This document shows, one piece after another, positions 32,451 to 43,382 of a stretch of 64,000 nt of DNA. Position 1 is the stretch's first letter, and the number at the start of each line of letters is the position of its first letter. This DNA is from Ceratopteris richardii (Eukaryota; Streptophyta; Polypodiopsida; Polypodiales; Pteridaceae): positions 144,500,337-144,564,336 of the forward strand of contig CM035423.1 of assembly GCA_020310875.1 (NCBI GenBank), in the 5' to 3' direction. Below the pieces are notes generated by a model that had not been told where the DNA came from, did no database searches, and saw only the letters and a program-made list of their open reading frames with translations. The position numbers and the translations under genes are program-made.

Positions 32451-33494
32451 ATGGGAGATGGTTTTCCTTCTTTTATTGATAAATTGGACAGGAACAACTA
32501 CCAAGCATGGTCCTTGATGATGAAGACATACTTGCAAGGAAGGAGTCTCTATGGATGCATATCACGAGATGAGGAGATGCCCATTTTCAAAAGCAAAGGA
32601 CAACCTACAAGAGAGGAACTTGAAAGAATCAACTCATGGTGTGACAAAGATGCATTAACAAGGTCATACTTACTTAACTCTATCTTTCACTTCCTTCTTC
32701 CACACATTAGGAACTATAAGACATCCCAAGAGACTTGGGATACATTGTCTTCATACTTTTCGTCCAACACAAGGGCTAGGAAGAACCAATTGTGGATTGA
32801 GTTTACCACTCAAAGGAAGCAACCCAAGCAAAGTGTTTCAGAATATGTGGCCAAAGTCAAGGATGTGGCTAACCAATTGGCAAGCATAGGAGAGGAGATT
32901 GAAGAGGAGCAAATTGTGAGACAAGTAATCAATGGTATCAAGGTAGATGACAAATGTGAAAGCTTCACCACTGCTATGGACTTATACATGGACATGTAGA
33001 TTCCACATCTTACCACACTCATGGGGAAACTCTTTACCCATGAAGCCAAGCTCAACAAAAATGGAGATTCATCAAGAGGTAAAAACTCTTTTGCCCTATA
33101 CACAGATAAAGGAAAGTCTAAAGAGAAAGGGAAAAGTAAGAAGATGGAAGATGAAGGTACTACTTCTCAAGCCAATTATTAAAGAAGAGGTAGGAACTCA
33201 AGAGGTAGGGGCAGAGGAGGTAAGCAAGGTAGGGGGAGACCTTTCAAATCTTCCCCATGTAATATTTGTGGTTTATCAAATCACACCACAGATGAGTGTT
33301 ACAAGAACTTCAAGAATCAGAGAGGTAGAGGTTTCCAAAGAGGTGGCTACACACAATCAAGAGGAAGGCTCAACCATAATCAAGGCTACAATATCAACTA
33401 CAACAACAATTACAATAACAACTACCAAGGAGGCTACAAGTCAAGGAAAGACTACAAAAATTACACAAAGGATCAAGAGGATTCCCTTCTGATT
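32451..33494 (+). pseudogene. gag: Copia gag (copia-C1)
   Basis: Starts MGDGFPSFIDKLDRNNYQAW, then YLQGRSLYG and LLPHIRNYKTSQETWDTLSSYF. The 182-codon frame ends at 32997 in a TAG that copia-C2 reads as a sense codon (CAA). The same frame continues after it with a complete zinc knuckle [14 protein letters not shown] at about 33262 and a Gly/Asn/Tyr-rich tail. A further stop is at about 33180. Confidence 0.85.
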
Positions 33495-34700
33495 ATGAAC
33501 ATGACTTCAAAGCAAGGCATGAATGATGACCATCTCTTCTACATTGACTCAGGATGTTCAAACCGTGTGGCAAGAAATGTAGCTCTTCTCTCTCACTATG
33601 AGGAACCCAAAGGAAAGCACCAAGTGCAAACAAGTGATGACACCAAGCATTCAGTGTTGAAGGTAGGAAATGTTAAAACCTCTGATGGAAATAGAAATCT
33701 GCTGAGCAGGGTTCTATATGTACCTAAAATCACCAAGAACTTGATGAGTGTTTGACAGACTGTGGAAAAGGGTTTGGAGGTTAGGTTAAAAAAATATGGA
33801 GCATTTGTGGAGGATCCCCAACATGGATTCAAGAGAATTGCCAAGGGAGAAAAGACCGGTAGGTTATTTACATTTGAACTTGAAGATACAAGGAATATTG
33901 CACTTTATAATTACAAAGATCAAACATTGTCAGAGCTTGAGATTTGGCATAAAAGACTAGGGCATATTGGTGAGAGAACCTTAAAGCAAATATGTAGAGA
34001 TCAATGTGTGCTTGGGATACCTAATGTATCCAAGCAACACATGATCTATAAATGTGGTGCTTGTCAGTTTTGGAAAGTCTTACATGTTACCCTTCTCAAA
34101 GAAAGGCCACATGCATGAGATACTTGGAGCTTGTCCACACAAATGTGTGGGGACCAAGGAAGGACCCTTCAATTTCTGGATCAAGGTATTATGTTTCTTT
34201 CATTTATGATTTCAGTAGGTGGACTATCTTATATTCTATGAAGCACAAAGATGAAGTGTTCAATTGCTTCACGAAGTATCTTACACTTGTGGAAAACCAA
34301 ACAGGAAGAAGCCTAAAAAGATTAAGGTCAGATGGAGGAGGTGAGTACTTCTCAAATGAGTTTGATGCATTCTTGCAGGGTAGAGGAATCAAAAGGGAAA
34401 TCACAACACTCTATACCCTTGAGCAAAATGGGGTGACAGAGAGGAGAAATAGGTTGATTGTTGAAACAGCTAGCTGAATGCTAAATGAAAAAAAATTACC
34501 AAATTATTTGTGGGTAGAGAGTGTATCTACTGCCACTTATCTTGTTAATAGGTTGGCATCCAAATCACTTTATGGGATGACCCTGTATGAAGCATGGCAT
34601 GGTAGAAGGCCATCACTTGATCATTGCAGGATCTTTGGATGTGTTGCATATGTGCATATCCCATCTTAGATCAGAGGTAAGCTAGAACCTAAGGCAGAGA
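33495..34700 (+). pseudogene. pol: Copia protease and integrase (copia-C1)
   Basis: Protease [14 protein letters not shown] with DSG intact (about 33540). A stop at 33753 is followed by the H2C2 finger ([16 protein letters not shown]). One extra T near 34070 shifts the frame. Integrase core: HTNVWGP with the first Asp changed to Asn, RSDGGGEY with the second Asp, and QNGVTERRN with the Glu. Stops at 34475 and about 34667 precede the integrase tail. Confidence 0.85.
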
Positions 34701-35395
34701 AGTGCATCTTCATAGGGTATGATTTAAATCAGAAAGGATACAGGTTCTATAATCGATCCAACAAAGGGTTCATGGTCAGTAGACATGTGTTTGATGAGAA
34801 TGATTCTTGGTTTGAAAGTGAATGGAGGAAAGTTAAGTTGCCATATGAATTGGAAGAGGAGTTTCCAAGCCTCACCAAGGAAGAGCCAAACTAGATTGAA
34901 TACATCAAATGAGATGATGAGGACATCATCAACCTAGAAGAATTCAAGGCGTGGAAATCAAAAGGCAAAGTCAAAATGAAGAAGTTGGAGGATATACTTG
35001 AATCATCCAACCAAGCAATTAGAAGATCACAAAGGGAGAGCAAGAAGCCAATCAAATATGGGTATGAGACTTCTTTAGTTACCAAGCATTCCATTTATCT
35101 TGCTAAAGAGTTACCACTTGAAGAGCCTTCATCATATGAAGAGGCAAAGACCAAGGCTGAATGGAAGGAAGCTATGGATGAAGAAATAGAAGCACTCAAG
35201 GAAAATGATACTTGGGAGCTAGTGCCAAAGGAGTCTATGAAGGTACTTGGTTCTATATGGATTTATAAAATCAAGAGAAATTTAGATGGATCAATAAATA
35301 GGTACAAAGCTAGACTAGTGGCTAAAGGTTTTGCACAAACCCAAGGAGTTGATTATGAAGAGACTTTCTCACCTGTAGCCAAAATGCCAACCATC
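34701..35395 (+). pseudogene. pol: Integrase tail and truncated RT start (copia-C1)
   Basis: 34701-34975 is the Glu/Asp-rich linker with stops. 34976-35395 reads [46 protein letters not shown] and [13 protein letters not shown], then [17 protein letters not shown]. Similarity to copia-C2 stops at 35395, before the catalytic core. The next bases belong to LINE-1. Confidence 0.85.
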
Positions 35396-35575
35396 AAACT
35401 AAAATTCTCTTGATGTAGAGAGAATTTGACTAGCCACAAGGTAATCCTCATACTTCAATCTCTCTTGAAGGACTAAAATTTGGTCCCTATTGTTGGGCTC
35501 TTGAGAGGTGAGACGCCGACCAACTTCTCTAGTAATGTCTAGTCCTCTTCTAGCTCTTAAATCAGTTTTAAGCTT
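35396..35575 (-). pseudogene. LINE-1 segment between endonuclease and RT
   Basis: The minus strand is open across all 180 bases with a charged, helix-like sequence (KLKTDLRARRGLDITREVG, then VLQERLKYEDYL), typical of the region between endonuclease and RT in plant LINEs. It continues the frame that ends at 43383, across gypsy-D. The RT that should follow is absent because of the junction with copia-C1. Confidence 0.65.
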
Positions 35576-36053
35576 TGTAAGGCTGCCCTAATATTATCCA
35601 CTGGATTAATTGTAATTAGGAAAAGACGTACACTGAAAGGGTGTCACACAAAATGTTGTAACATTTTTTTTATTAATAGAGCAGTGAGTGGAAGAGAACG
35701 ATAGATGCATCGCCAGATTGTTCTATCTAGGCAATTGGCTGAAGTTTGATTCTATTACGAGTTTATCAAATTATGGTGTCGCCTGTATTATTAAGGTTCA
35801 GTATTGAAGTCACTAAGGTATGGTGTTAATATCTTATTGCGTTATTGGTGAAAGCCAAGTATAACAGTAATGTTAAGTGAACAGTAGAAGTTGTTATGCA
35901 TCGAAGAGTGGTAGTTAAATCTGTTGTAACTATCAGAAGATAATGAAGTCACTAGGGAAAATACATAAAGGGCCTCTGTATTACAGACCCCTGACCATCC
36001 CAAGAACCCATGTACAGATTCGTTTACAAACTAGATTAACTATAAGATTAACA
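35576..36053 (+). repeat. 5' LTR of gypsy-D
   Basis: 478 bp, TGTAAGGCTG to ...AAGATTAACA. Near-copy of 42905-43382. Confidence 0.85.
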
Positions 36054-36054
36054 C

Positions 36055-36072
36055 TGGCACCGGCCATGGGGC
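36055..36072 (+). other. Putative primer-binding site of gypsy-D
   Basis: TGGCACCGGCCATGGGGC, one base after the LTR. It starts TGG like all tRNA 3' complements and resembles the TGGCGCC...GGGGC type, but I cannot assign a tRNA with certainty. Confidence 0.5.
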
Positions 36073-36288
36073 ATGGAGCCAAGTCGACGAATAGATTAGG
36101 TTTGAGAAAGAATCCTATGATATATGCCTGTAATGCATTCCAGAGAATTGTACCTGAAGTACAGAAGGGATTAGCATCCCTGGAAAGTTCCTAGCACATT
36201 GGGAACACCTTCGAGTGGTAGTGGTGACGGACAATCGTCGGAAGGAAAGTGAGAAATATGGGCTAATGGGGTGCCACCTTAGCATTTC

Positions 36289-36750
36289 TTGGTGCAAGGA
36301 TTACAGGGTATACCAAAAATTCAACCAACCCCATCCGCGAAAAGTAAGGTTGGGGAAGTAATCGCTGGTTTCGATGACAGTGTGGAAAATTCTGATACTA
36401 GTTTGTGGAATTTCGATGGCAGTTCGGATAATTCTGGGATCGGTTTGCAGAATTTCGGTGATAGCTCTACTTTGGGTTCTGATTTTGAGGAAACTAGTGT
36501 ATTTTTGGATGAAAGTTTTGGTGAAAAGCTCACTTCAGAAGTCAACTATGAGGAATGGCCGTTGGGTGCAGGCGTGTGTGATCGATTTAACAATATCAGG
36601 CTATCGGAGAACGTGCAAGATGACGAGATGACACAATAGCAATTAGGCATAACTCGTTCAAATCATTTAGTAGTGAAACTTCCTCTTGATTTAGACAACA
36701 TGAGTGGTTCGCAAAAAAAATAGCACCAACAACAACAGCAACAACAACAC

Positions 36751-36812
<62 letters not shown>

Positions 36813-37521
36813 CCAGTAGCAGTAGGCCATACAACCACGACTAGTACCCGCTAGAGTTACGTATACAAAGTTTGGAGGATTTCTCGGTGATGATCATGAT
36901 GCCCATGTGCGAACTTTTGAAATCAATTATGCTATACTCAACTACCCAGCAGATTCGGCATATAAGGCTATAGTGTTCCAATCTACTCTGGTTAATGAGG
37001 CTCCCTGGTGGTTAATTGAATATGAAATTAATCATTTTGGTCAATATGAGGATGTTAAGGATGCCTTCTTACAACGTTTTTGATTGAAGAAAAATGTGAC
37101 TGAGATCTTTGACAGTCTGCAAAACAATAGATAGAAACCACATCAAAATGTGCAGGAGTATGCAACTCTATTTAGTAATTATCTATGACAACTACCGCTC
37201 GTGCATGCTAACCTACCGGATGATGTGATTACCTAGTGGTGTATTAATTGATTAAACCCTCAACTCAAATAAGTAATGATTATACGATGTGTGGGCGGTA
37301 TGACCTTGGATGCAGTAATAGCCATGGCATTGCAATTGGAACATAAAGTGGGCGGGTTTGCTGAAGATCTAGACTGGTTGAAGGCATCCGAGGGTACGAG
37401 TGAGGATCCATTGAAACAGGTGTACTGCACAAAATGTAGGAACCTGGGACACACTACTTTTGCATGTGCACTAAACCAAATATACTGTGCTATTTGTAAT
37501 ACAGCGAGTATATTCTACTGA
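36289..37521 (+). pseudogene. gag: Gypsy gag with poly-Gln tract and zinc knuckle (gypsy-D)
   Basis: One frame can be followed for about 410 codons through some ten stops. Order: Ser/Asp-rich start, a His/Gln-rich tract (36724-36816), the gag core (TYTKFGGFLGDDHDAHVRTF, APWWLIEYEI, DVKDAFLQRF) and the zinc knuckle CTKCRNLGHTTFAC at about 37431-37472. Many stops sit where Gln or Arg is expected (TAG at 36721, 36817 and 36823; TGA after LQRF), as from C to T changes in CAG and CGA. Confidence 0.8.
36724..36816 (+). repeat. CAA/CAG trinucleotide tract
   Basis: About 30 triplets, mainly CAA with CAG, CAC and CAT. Encodes a Gln/His tract in the gag frame. Confidence 0.9.
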
Positions 37522-37634
37522 AACGTGTACATATAATGCCAAAGTACAGACCAGGATAATCGTAAATGCTATAATATAGGAGCAGGGACAACAAGCTACC
37601 CACTATGTACCACTGCATTTGAGGAAATATATCC

Positions 37635-38659
37635 ATGCCTCGAGAGTTTTATGTACCAGAAGATCAACTCATCACCTGCAATTTAGGAAATGAGGGTACA
37701 CCGCGACCAGTCAAGCTTAAGGCTCAGTTACCGAAAACTTTTCAAAATGATCTACTACAATTGTTGAAAGAGTTTCAAGATGTATTTGCGTGGGATTATC
37801 GAGATATGAAAGGGTTGGACCCTTGCATCTATCAACACCGTGTGATGCTAAAGCCGGATGCACGTCCAATCAAACAACCCAATTATCACATGAACCCCAA
37901 TTATGCTGCTCAAGTGAAAGCTGAATTGGATCATTTGTTGAAAGTAGGTTTTATTGTCCCCATTGAGCATGCAGAATGGATTTTGCCTATTGTCATTGTC
38001 CCAAAGAAAAACAATCAGTTGCATATCTCTGTGGATTACCGAAAATTAAATGTGACAACCGTGCCTGATCCCTTCCCACTTCCCTTTCTGGATATGATGC
38101 TTGATGATGTTGTCGGATGAGAAATGTATTCCTTTTTGGATGGTTATAGTGGCTATAATTAGGTGTGCATGGCTGAAATGGATATACCGAAAACTACTTT
38201 TATTACAAACTAGGGTGTATATGCATGTACGGTAATGTGGTTCGGTCTCCACAATGCTCCTAGTACCTTCCAACGTTGTATGCAGGAAATTTTTCCCCCT
38301 ACCTAACCACCTTTATGCGGGTGTATCTAGATGATTTTTCGTTATCTGGTGATGCATCGACACACCTCTATCACTTACGGTGTTGCTTCTCAAAGTGTAG
38401 AGAGTTTTGCTTGCGCTTAAATCCCAACAAGTCAGTCTTTTTGGTTTCCTGTGGCAAGTTTCTTGGTCATATTATTTCAAAGCAAGGCATTCAAGTGGAG
38501 CCAGATAAAGTGCAAGTCGTGTTGAAGGCGCCTTCCCCTACGACACCAAAAGAAGTTATGGGATTCGTTGGACAAATATGTTGGCATGGATGGCATCTTC
38601 AGTGGCTCGCACATTTAGCTATACCCCTAAATTGGTTGATTACTAGCAATCCCGGATAG
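37635..38659 (+). pseudogene. pol: Gypsy reverse transcriptase (gypsy-D)
   Basis: 37635-38120 carries LLKEFQDVFAWDYRDMKGLDP, HRVMLKPDARPIKQ, LLKVGFIVPIEHAEW and IVIVPKKNNQLHISVDYRKLN. After a TGA at 38118 the frame goes on with YSFLDGYSGYN, then TAG codons, MWFGLHNAPSTFQRC, a 1-base shift in the T5C5 run at about 38290, and the catalytic box VYLDDFS (38321-38338). LGHIISKQGIQVEPDKV closes the domain. Confidence 0.85.
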
Positions 38660-39180
38660 TTTGTGTGTACTGAGGAGTTCCAAATTGCCTTTGATCGACT
38701 AAAAAACTTTTAACACAGGCTCCTATACTGCAAGCACCAAACTGGAAGCTTCCATTCCGTGTTTTTGTGGATGCATCAGACACTGCAATCGGTAGTGTGC
38801 TCATGCAACAACATGATAAGTGGTTCCACCATGTTTATTATGCTAGTTGATGATTAGCTACTGCTGAACGGAATTATTCCGTCACTGAGCGTGAATGCTT
38901 GGGTTTGGTTTATTCCGTGAAGAAATTTCGGCATTATTTACTAGGACGACCATTTACCTTTCATGTGGACCATGCAGCTTTGATTTATCTTGTCCGCCAG
39001 CAACATTTAGGGGACCAATTAGCTAGGTGGGTGCTATTGCTGCAAGAATTTGATTATGACATTGTACATCATCCGGGATCAGCACATGCGCTGGCCGATT
39101 TCTTATCTCAGCTTGATTCCAGTGAACTTCCCGACGGAATTGATGATACTACCCCTGCTATCTACACGAGTGATTCAGTC
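38660..39180 (+). pseudogene. pol: Gypsy RNase H (gypsy-D)
   Basis: FVDASDTAIGSVLMQQH at about 38765 with the first Asp. Then YAS followed by two TGA codons (38848-38853) where family members have Arg-Arg, LATAERNYSVTERECLGLVYSVKKFRHYLLG with the Glu, and FHVDHAALIYL. The domain ends HPGSAHALADFLSQLD. Confidence 0.85.
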
Positions 39181-40466
39181 CAGGATGATTGTCAAGAGCT
39201 CCCGATGGCACCTTCCTATTATGATACTCTTATGATCTTTCTCACGAGTGGAAGCTCCCTGACTAATACTTCTACTTCTACTCATCGTAAATTGGCGATG
39301 TATAGTCGACGGTTTCAGATCATTATAGGACAGTTGTATTACATGCATCCATCTGGTGCACTTTTACATTGTATCCCTCCCCATGAAGTTCCTTCGGTCA
39401 TTGGCATGGCCCATTCTACTCCTTCCAATGGTCATTTTTCAGGAGATCTTACGTACCGAAAAGTTCTACACAGTGGCTTATGGTGGCCCATTATGCAGCG
39501 TGACATTGTTGTTTATGTCAAACAGTGTGATGCTTGCCACCTTTACAATGGCATCATTTTTTACTGCAGCCTGTCCTCCCACTTGAGCCTTTTCAAAAGT
39601 GGGGTTTGGATTTCATTGGTCCCATTACACCTCTTGCTATGATTACTAATCATCGGAATATACTTACTTGTACTGACTATGCTACTCGCTAGGCTAACGC
39701 TTGGGCTTTAAGGTTTGCAACTACGTTAGTGGTCAAATGTTTGTTGATTGATGTTTTTCCTCGTTTTGGTCTTCCCTTAGAGATTGTTTCTGATCAAGGC
39801 ACACATTTTGTTAATTCCTTAATGCAAGCGCTTACCCGAACCATGAAGATTGTTCATAAATTTAGCTCCCCATATTATCCTCGTGCCAACGGACTTGCTG
39901 AAAGTACTAATAAAACCCTTCTTAACATGCTAAGGAAACTAGTTTTGGAATGTCTGGAGCATTGGGATCAGTTCCTTTCTTCGGTCCTATGGGCTTACCG
40001 TACTACTTACAAAGTGGCTACAGGAAATACACCCTTCAAATTGGCATATGGGCTGGAGGCCATTGCACCCATGGAGTTGGTGGTACCTAGCCTAAGGGTG
40101 GCACTGGATCATAAGCTATTACCGGAAGAGTCCTTTCCTTTCCGGTTGGATGTGTTGTGGTCCTTGGACAAACAATGCCTGGAAATTTTTCTGATGCTGC
40201 AAGAAGTGCAACTGCAACAAGCTAAGACACATGATCCGTTTCTCTGCACTCCCATTTTTACCAAAGGACAATTAGTTCTGTTCTGTAATGCTAAGTTTGA
40301 TCGTTCAGCGGGCAAGTTCAAACTTCGATGCTTTGGTCCTTACCGTATTGAAGATCAGGTCGGACCCACTACTTTCCAGTTATCCACTTTAACTGGTACT
40401 CTTCTTTCTAAATCCATAAATGGGTCAAAATTTTGTCCGTATTATTCCACACCTTCCTCATCTTAA
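39181..40466 (+). pseudogene. pol: Gypsy integrase (gypsy-D)
   Basis: H2C2 finger SNGHFSGDLTYRKVLHSGLWW and CDAC at about 39530. A frame change at about 39550 and one TAG follow. Core: KWGLDFIGPI (first Asp about 39610), IVSDQGTHFVNSL (second Asp about 39793) and ANGLAESTNKTLLN (Glu about 39900). All three catalytic residues are kept. The open stretch 39729-40466 runs 245 codons to the end of pol, with SSVLWAYRTTYKVATGNTPF and a C-terminal GPYRIEDQVGPTTFQL. Confidence 0.85.
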
Positions 40467-40808
40467 TAACGTATTGGTATTTTGTTATTCATTCAGTTTA
40501 TGTCCTTGTTGTCACTTGACTACTATTTCCATTACGCGCATTTCGGTTGATCGACTGACCATAAAATTCTCGTTTTATTACATAACCATGATTAGCCATC
40601 ACACTACATGTTTGGGATTTAGTTAATGCATGAATTTTGTCATTATGCATGCATGTTCCCAACCACTGGTGATGATTGCATTTTCATCTCGTGTTTCCCT
40701 TCAGTGTTTTTACTTAATCACGTTCTTCTCCCTCTTTCCCGCTATTGTGTTCTTGCACTCTGAGTGTTCTTTGTTGTCTTCTGCATTCGCGTTCTGTTGC
40801 CCCCCCCC
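40467..40808 (+). other. Spacer between pol and the extra 3' coding region of gypsy-D
   Basis: T/C-rich, with short open stretches lacking any motif. Ends in a run of C at about 40799-40808 just before the ATG at 40809. Confidence 0.5.
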
Positions 40809-41427
40809 ATGGAAGCTTTAACAAATATCACTACTTTTTGTGCTGGCCTCACTCTTGAATTGAGCAACTTTTTGCGTGCATGCGGGCTTTTCGCATTCGC
40901 CGAATTGCCATGGCATTTGGTCAAATGTCATCCATTTTTTTATCAGATCATCTCTGCTATAATCGACATTTCCCAAACAGAGATGTGTTGGCCGATAACC
41001 TATCTCAACATGCGCATTGTAGTGACCCTGAATACCGTAGCTGAGGAATTCCATCTCCCTCAAGAAGGTAGTGTCCACATGCCCCTGTTGTTGATGACGA
41101 CCCATGAAGCAGCTCTTCCCGTGTCAGTCATCTAATGAATTTACCATTCTTTGTCGCCCTGAACCAGAGTGCTCAGTCCTACAATTCTTGGTGGCTTCAC
41201 TCAACCTACAAAAATGCACCTATGGTATTTCCTGTCTGTTCTATTCTATGATCGATGCCGTTGCATGTGAAGTAGTTAATTGGCCTTGTTTTTCTTTCGA
41301 CGCATTCATTGGGAATGTCACGCGATCTCTTGGCAACTTGCAAAGGATGACCTTCCTCGAACTCGAACCCCCCATCTTTTTTCCTTTGTTCTTCTGGCAA
41401 TCCACCCTGTGCAACCTCCTCCAATGA
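40809..41427 (+). pseudogene. Extra 3' coding region of gypsy-D, N-terminal domain
   Basis: From ATG 40809: MEALTNITTFCAGLTLELSN, then FFYQIISAIIDISQTEM, ITYLNMRIVVTLNTVAEEFHLPQEG. A frameshift at about 41115 leads into SNEFTILCRPEPECSVLQF and VNWPCFSFDAFI up to 41427. Hydrophobic/aromatic, fold-like. The FFYxxI...LN..VxEEFxLPxEG pattern reminds me of the plant transposon-associated domain found in some Athila-like elements, but this is a guess. Not gag, not pol. Confidence 0.5.
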
Positions 41428-41689
41428 ATACCCTCCTATTACATGAAGAATCTACGTAGGTTAAGGAGGTTGAATACAACAATGATCTCCTGCAATTATT
41501 CCAGGGAAAGCGTCAGAAATTAAGCCCCTCGTAGAGTCAAGCATACAAATCATCAACCATTAGTCTATAGGACACCACCTCTTCTATGCCTATCCTCTCT
41601 GCCCCACCATCTCCTAAGGATGAAGCTATTGCAGACACCGTTATGGAAGCTGTTCAACTCATACATACGGTTGTTTAGCCACAGTCCCA

Positions 41690-42011
41690 CTCTCATGAGC
41701 AAGCACCGGACACAGTCACGGAGATTGTGCAACTCGTGGAGCAAACACAAACCAAGGAAGTGCTGGTGCAATCGGATGTACAACCTATTATGGTAACAAC
41801 GCTTGTCCTGCTGTCTTCACCCAAAAATACACCTCCTCCTCTTTCTCCGTCCAAAGTGCCTTTACCACCTAGCCCTCCTCCTTCGCCACGACATTCGATA
41901 GCCCTTTGCCATTCCCAACCCATCCTTTCCTCTCCCGATTACTCTCCCCCTTCGGTTAATCCCTCTCGACCCATATCTACTTCATCATCCCTGACTCCTT
42001 TGCCCAACTAG
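41690..42011 (+). pseudogene. Extra 3' coding region of gypsy-D, Pro/Ser-rich linker
   Basis: 94-codon stretch 41727-42011 with clusters such as NTPPPLSPSK and PLPPSPPPSP. Probably a disordered linker between the N-terminal domain and the coiled coil. Frame changes on both sides. Confidence 0.4.
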
Positions 42012-42859
42012 CTCAAATTGGGAATTACCTTATCCACCTCTCCAAGCAACTCCCTCACCAATTACAAGATACCCACGAGTCCCTGCATATGGAGTACAAT
42101 TCAAAGGTAGATTTACTCGAAGTTGATATTGTGCCCCTCTAGGAAGAGGCCTTAGCCGCAAAAGCTAATGCAAGCCTATTGTAAGAGAAGCTCCAAACCT
42201 TTTAGAGCAAACTGATAGAGAAAGATGCCATCATCGTAGCTCGCGATGATGAGATCAGTCAACTTAAACAAATAGTGACTGATAAGGAGGATGCCCTGTA
42301 GGCTTTGGGTAATCTTTTAGATGCAACGCGAAGTCAATTCATTACGCTAGAGCAGAATTGTCAAGTGCTGGCTGAGAAAGCCTTACAAGCAGAAGTGGAG
42401 CTGAAGAAAGTCACTAACGAACTCTTCCAGAAAAGCAGGTCACTAGAAGAGGAAATAGGTCGGACCCTCAAACTTAAGAAAGACATTGAAGCTATCCAGA
42501 AGGGAAGGCAAGACTTCTTCAAAACCTTGGAGTTTCAGTCCCAAGAGCTAGAACGTTGAGAGAAGCAACTCGGTATTCAGCAGGAGCGCCTATCTCCTAT
42601 CGATGCAAAGATTGAAGAAGCAAAATTATGCCAAGATGTTGCGCTGGCAAATGACTTCTACCTCCAAGAAGCATTTTTGCAAAATCAGGCTGAAGTTTTG
42701 TTATCTCAAGTTATAGCTTCAAGCTCTGTGTGGACCGATGCACACCTTGTCAAATCGGAGGTTTTGCAAGAGATGCTAGAATCCTTAAAACAGAGAATTT
42801 CCTGCACCTTTAAATTAGCTAGAACCATGTACATACAAGGAATCATTGCTGATTCTTAA
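41943..42859 (+). pseudogene. Extra 3' coding region of gypsy-D, long coiled coil
   Basis: One frame can be followed for about 300 codons to the TAA at 42857, broken only by stops at 42140, 42182, 42203, 42299 and about 42557. The four earlier ones stand where Gln fits and the last where Arg fits. The text is heptad-like and rich in Glu, Lys, Gln and Leu (DDEISQLKQIVTDKE, AEVELKKVTNELFQK, SLEEEIGRTLKLKKD). Ends in ESLKQRISCTFKLARTMYI. It sits between integrase and the 3' LTR. Confidence 0.6.
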
Positions 42860-42904
42860 TCTTGTAATTTTCCCTGCTAGGTTCCAGTCCACCATGCGTG
42901 CCAG

Positions 42905-43382
42905 TGTAAGGCTGCTGGAATATTATCCAGTAGATTAATTGTAATTATGAAAAGATGCCCATTGAAAGGGTGTCACGCAAAACTTTGTAACGTTTTTCTG
43001 ATTAATAGAGCAGTGAGTGGAAGAGAATGATAGACGCGTCGCCAGACTGTTCTATCTAGGCGATTGACTGAAGTTTGATTCTGTTACGAGTTTATCAAAT
43101 TGTGGTGTTGCCTGTATTGTTAAGGTTCAGTATTGAAGTCACTAAGGTACGGTGTTAATATCTTATTGCATTATTGGTGAAGGCCAAGTATAACATTAAT
43201 GTTAAGTGAACAATAGAAGTTGTTATGCATTGAAAAGTGGTAGTTAAATCTGTTGTAACTTTCAGAAGATAATGAAGTGACTAGGGAAAATACATAAAGG
43301 GCCTCTGTATGACAGACCCCTGACCATCCCAAGAACCCACATAAAGATCTGTTAACAAAGTAGATTAACTATAAGATTAACA
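42905..43382 (+). repeat. 3' LTR of gypsy-D
   Basis: 478 bp, TGTAAGGCTG to ...AAGATTAACA. Preceded by 'ccatgcgtgccag', which is not a purine-rich tract. Confidence 0.85.

Larger units (their letters stand above)
31367..35395 (+). mobile_element. Copia-C1: Ty1-copia element, 3' truncated
   Basis: 5' LTR, primer site, gag, protease, integrase and the RT start. It ends within RT at 35395 and has no 3' LTR. Closely related to copia-C2 (48587-54984) with the same LTR type, but with many more stops. It lies inside LINE-1 on the opposite strand. Confidence 0.9.
35576..43382 (+). mobile_element. Gypsy-D: Ty3-gypsy retrotransposon with extra 3' coding region
   Basis: 7.8 kb with two 478-bp LTRs that differ by roughly 9% by eye. 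Interior: gag with zinc knuckle and poly-Gln, RT, RNase H, integrase, then 2.4 kb beyond pol with an additional coding region. No protease is visible between gag and RT. Inserted in LINE-1. The flanks AGCTT (35571-35575) and AGCCT (43382-43386) differ by one base and are a likely eroded duplication if the LTR ends at 43381. Confidence 0.85.

Noticed and set aside
35571-35575. Perfect 5-bp duplication for gypsy-D at canonical TG...CA ends
   Set aside because: AGCTT does not match GCCTC; only with a one-base shift does AGCTT fit AGCCT, with one mismatch.
36596-36838. Minus-strand poly-Val frame
   Set aside because: Antisense reading of the CAA/CAG tract in gypsy-D gag.
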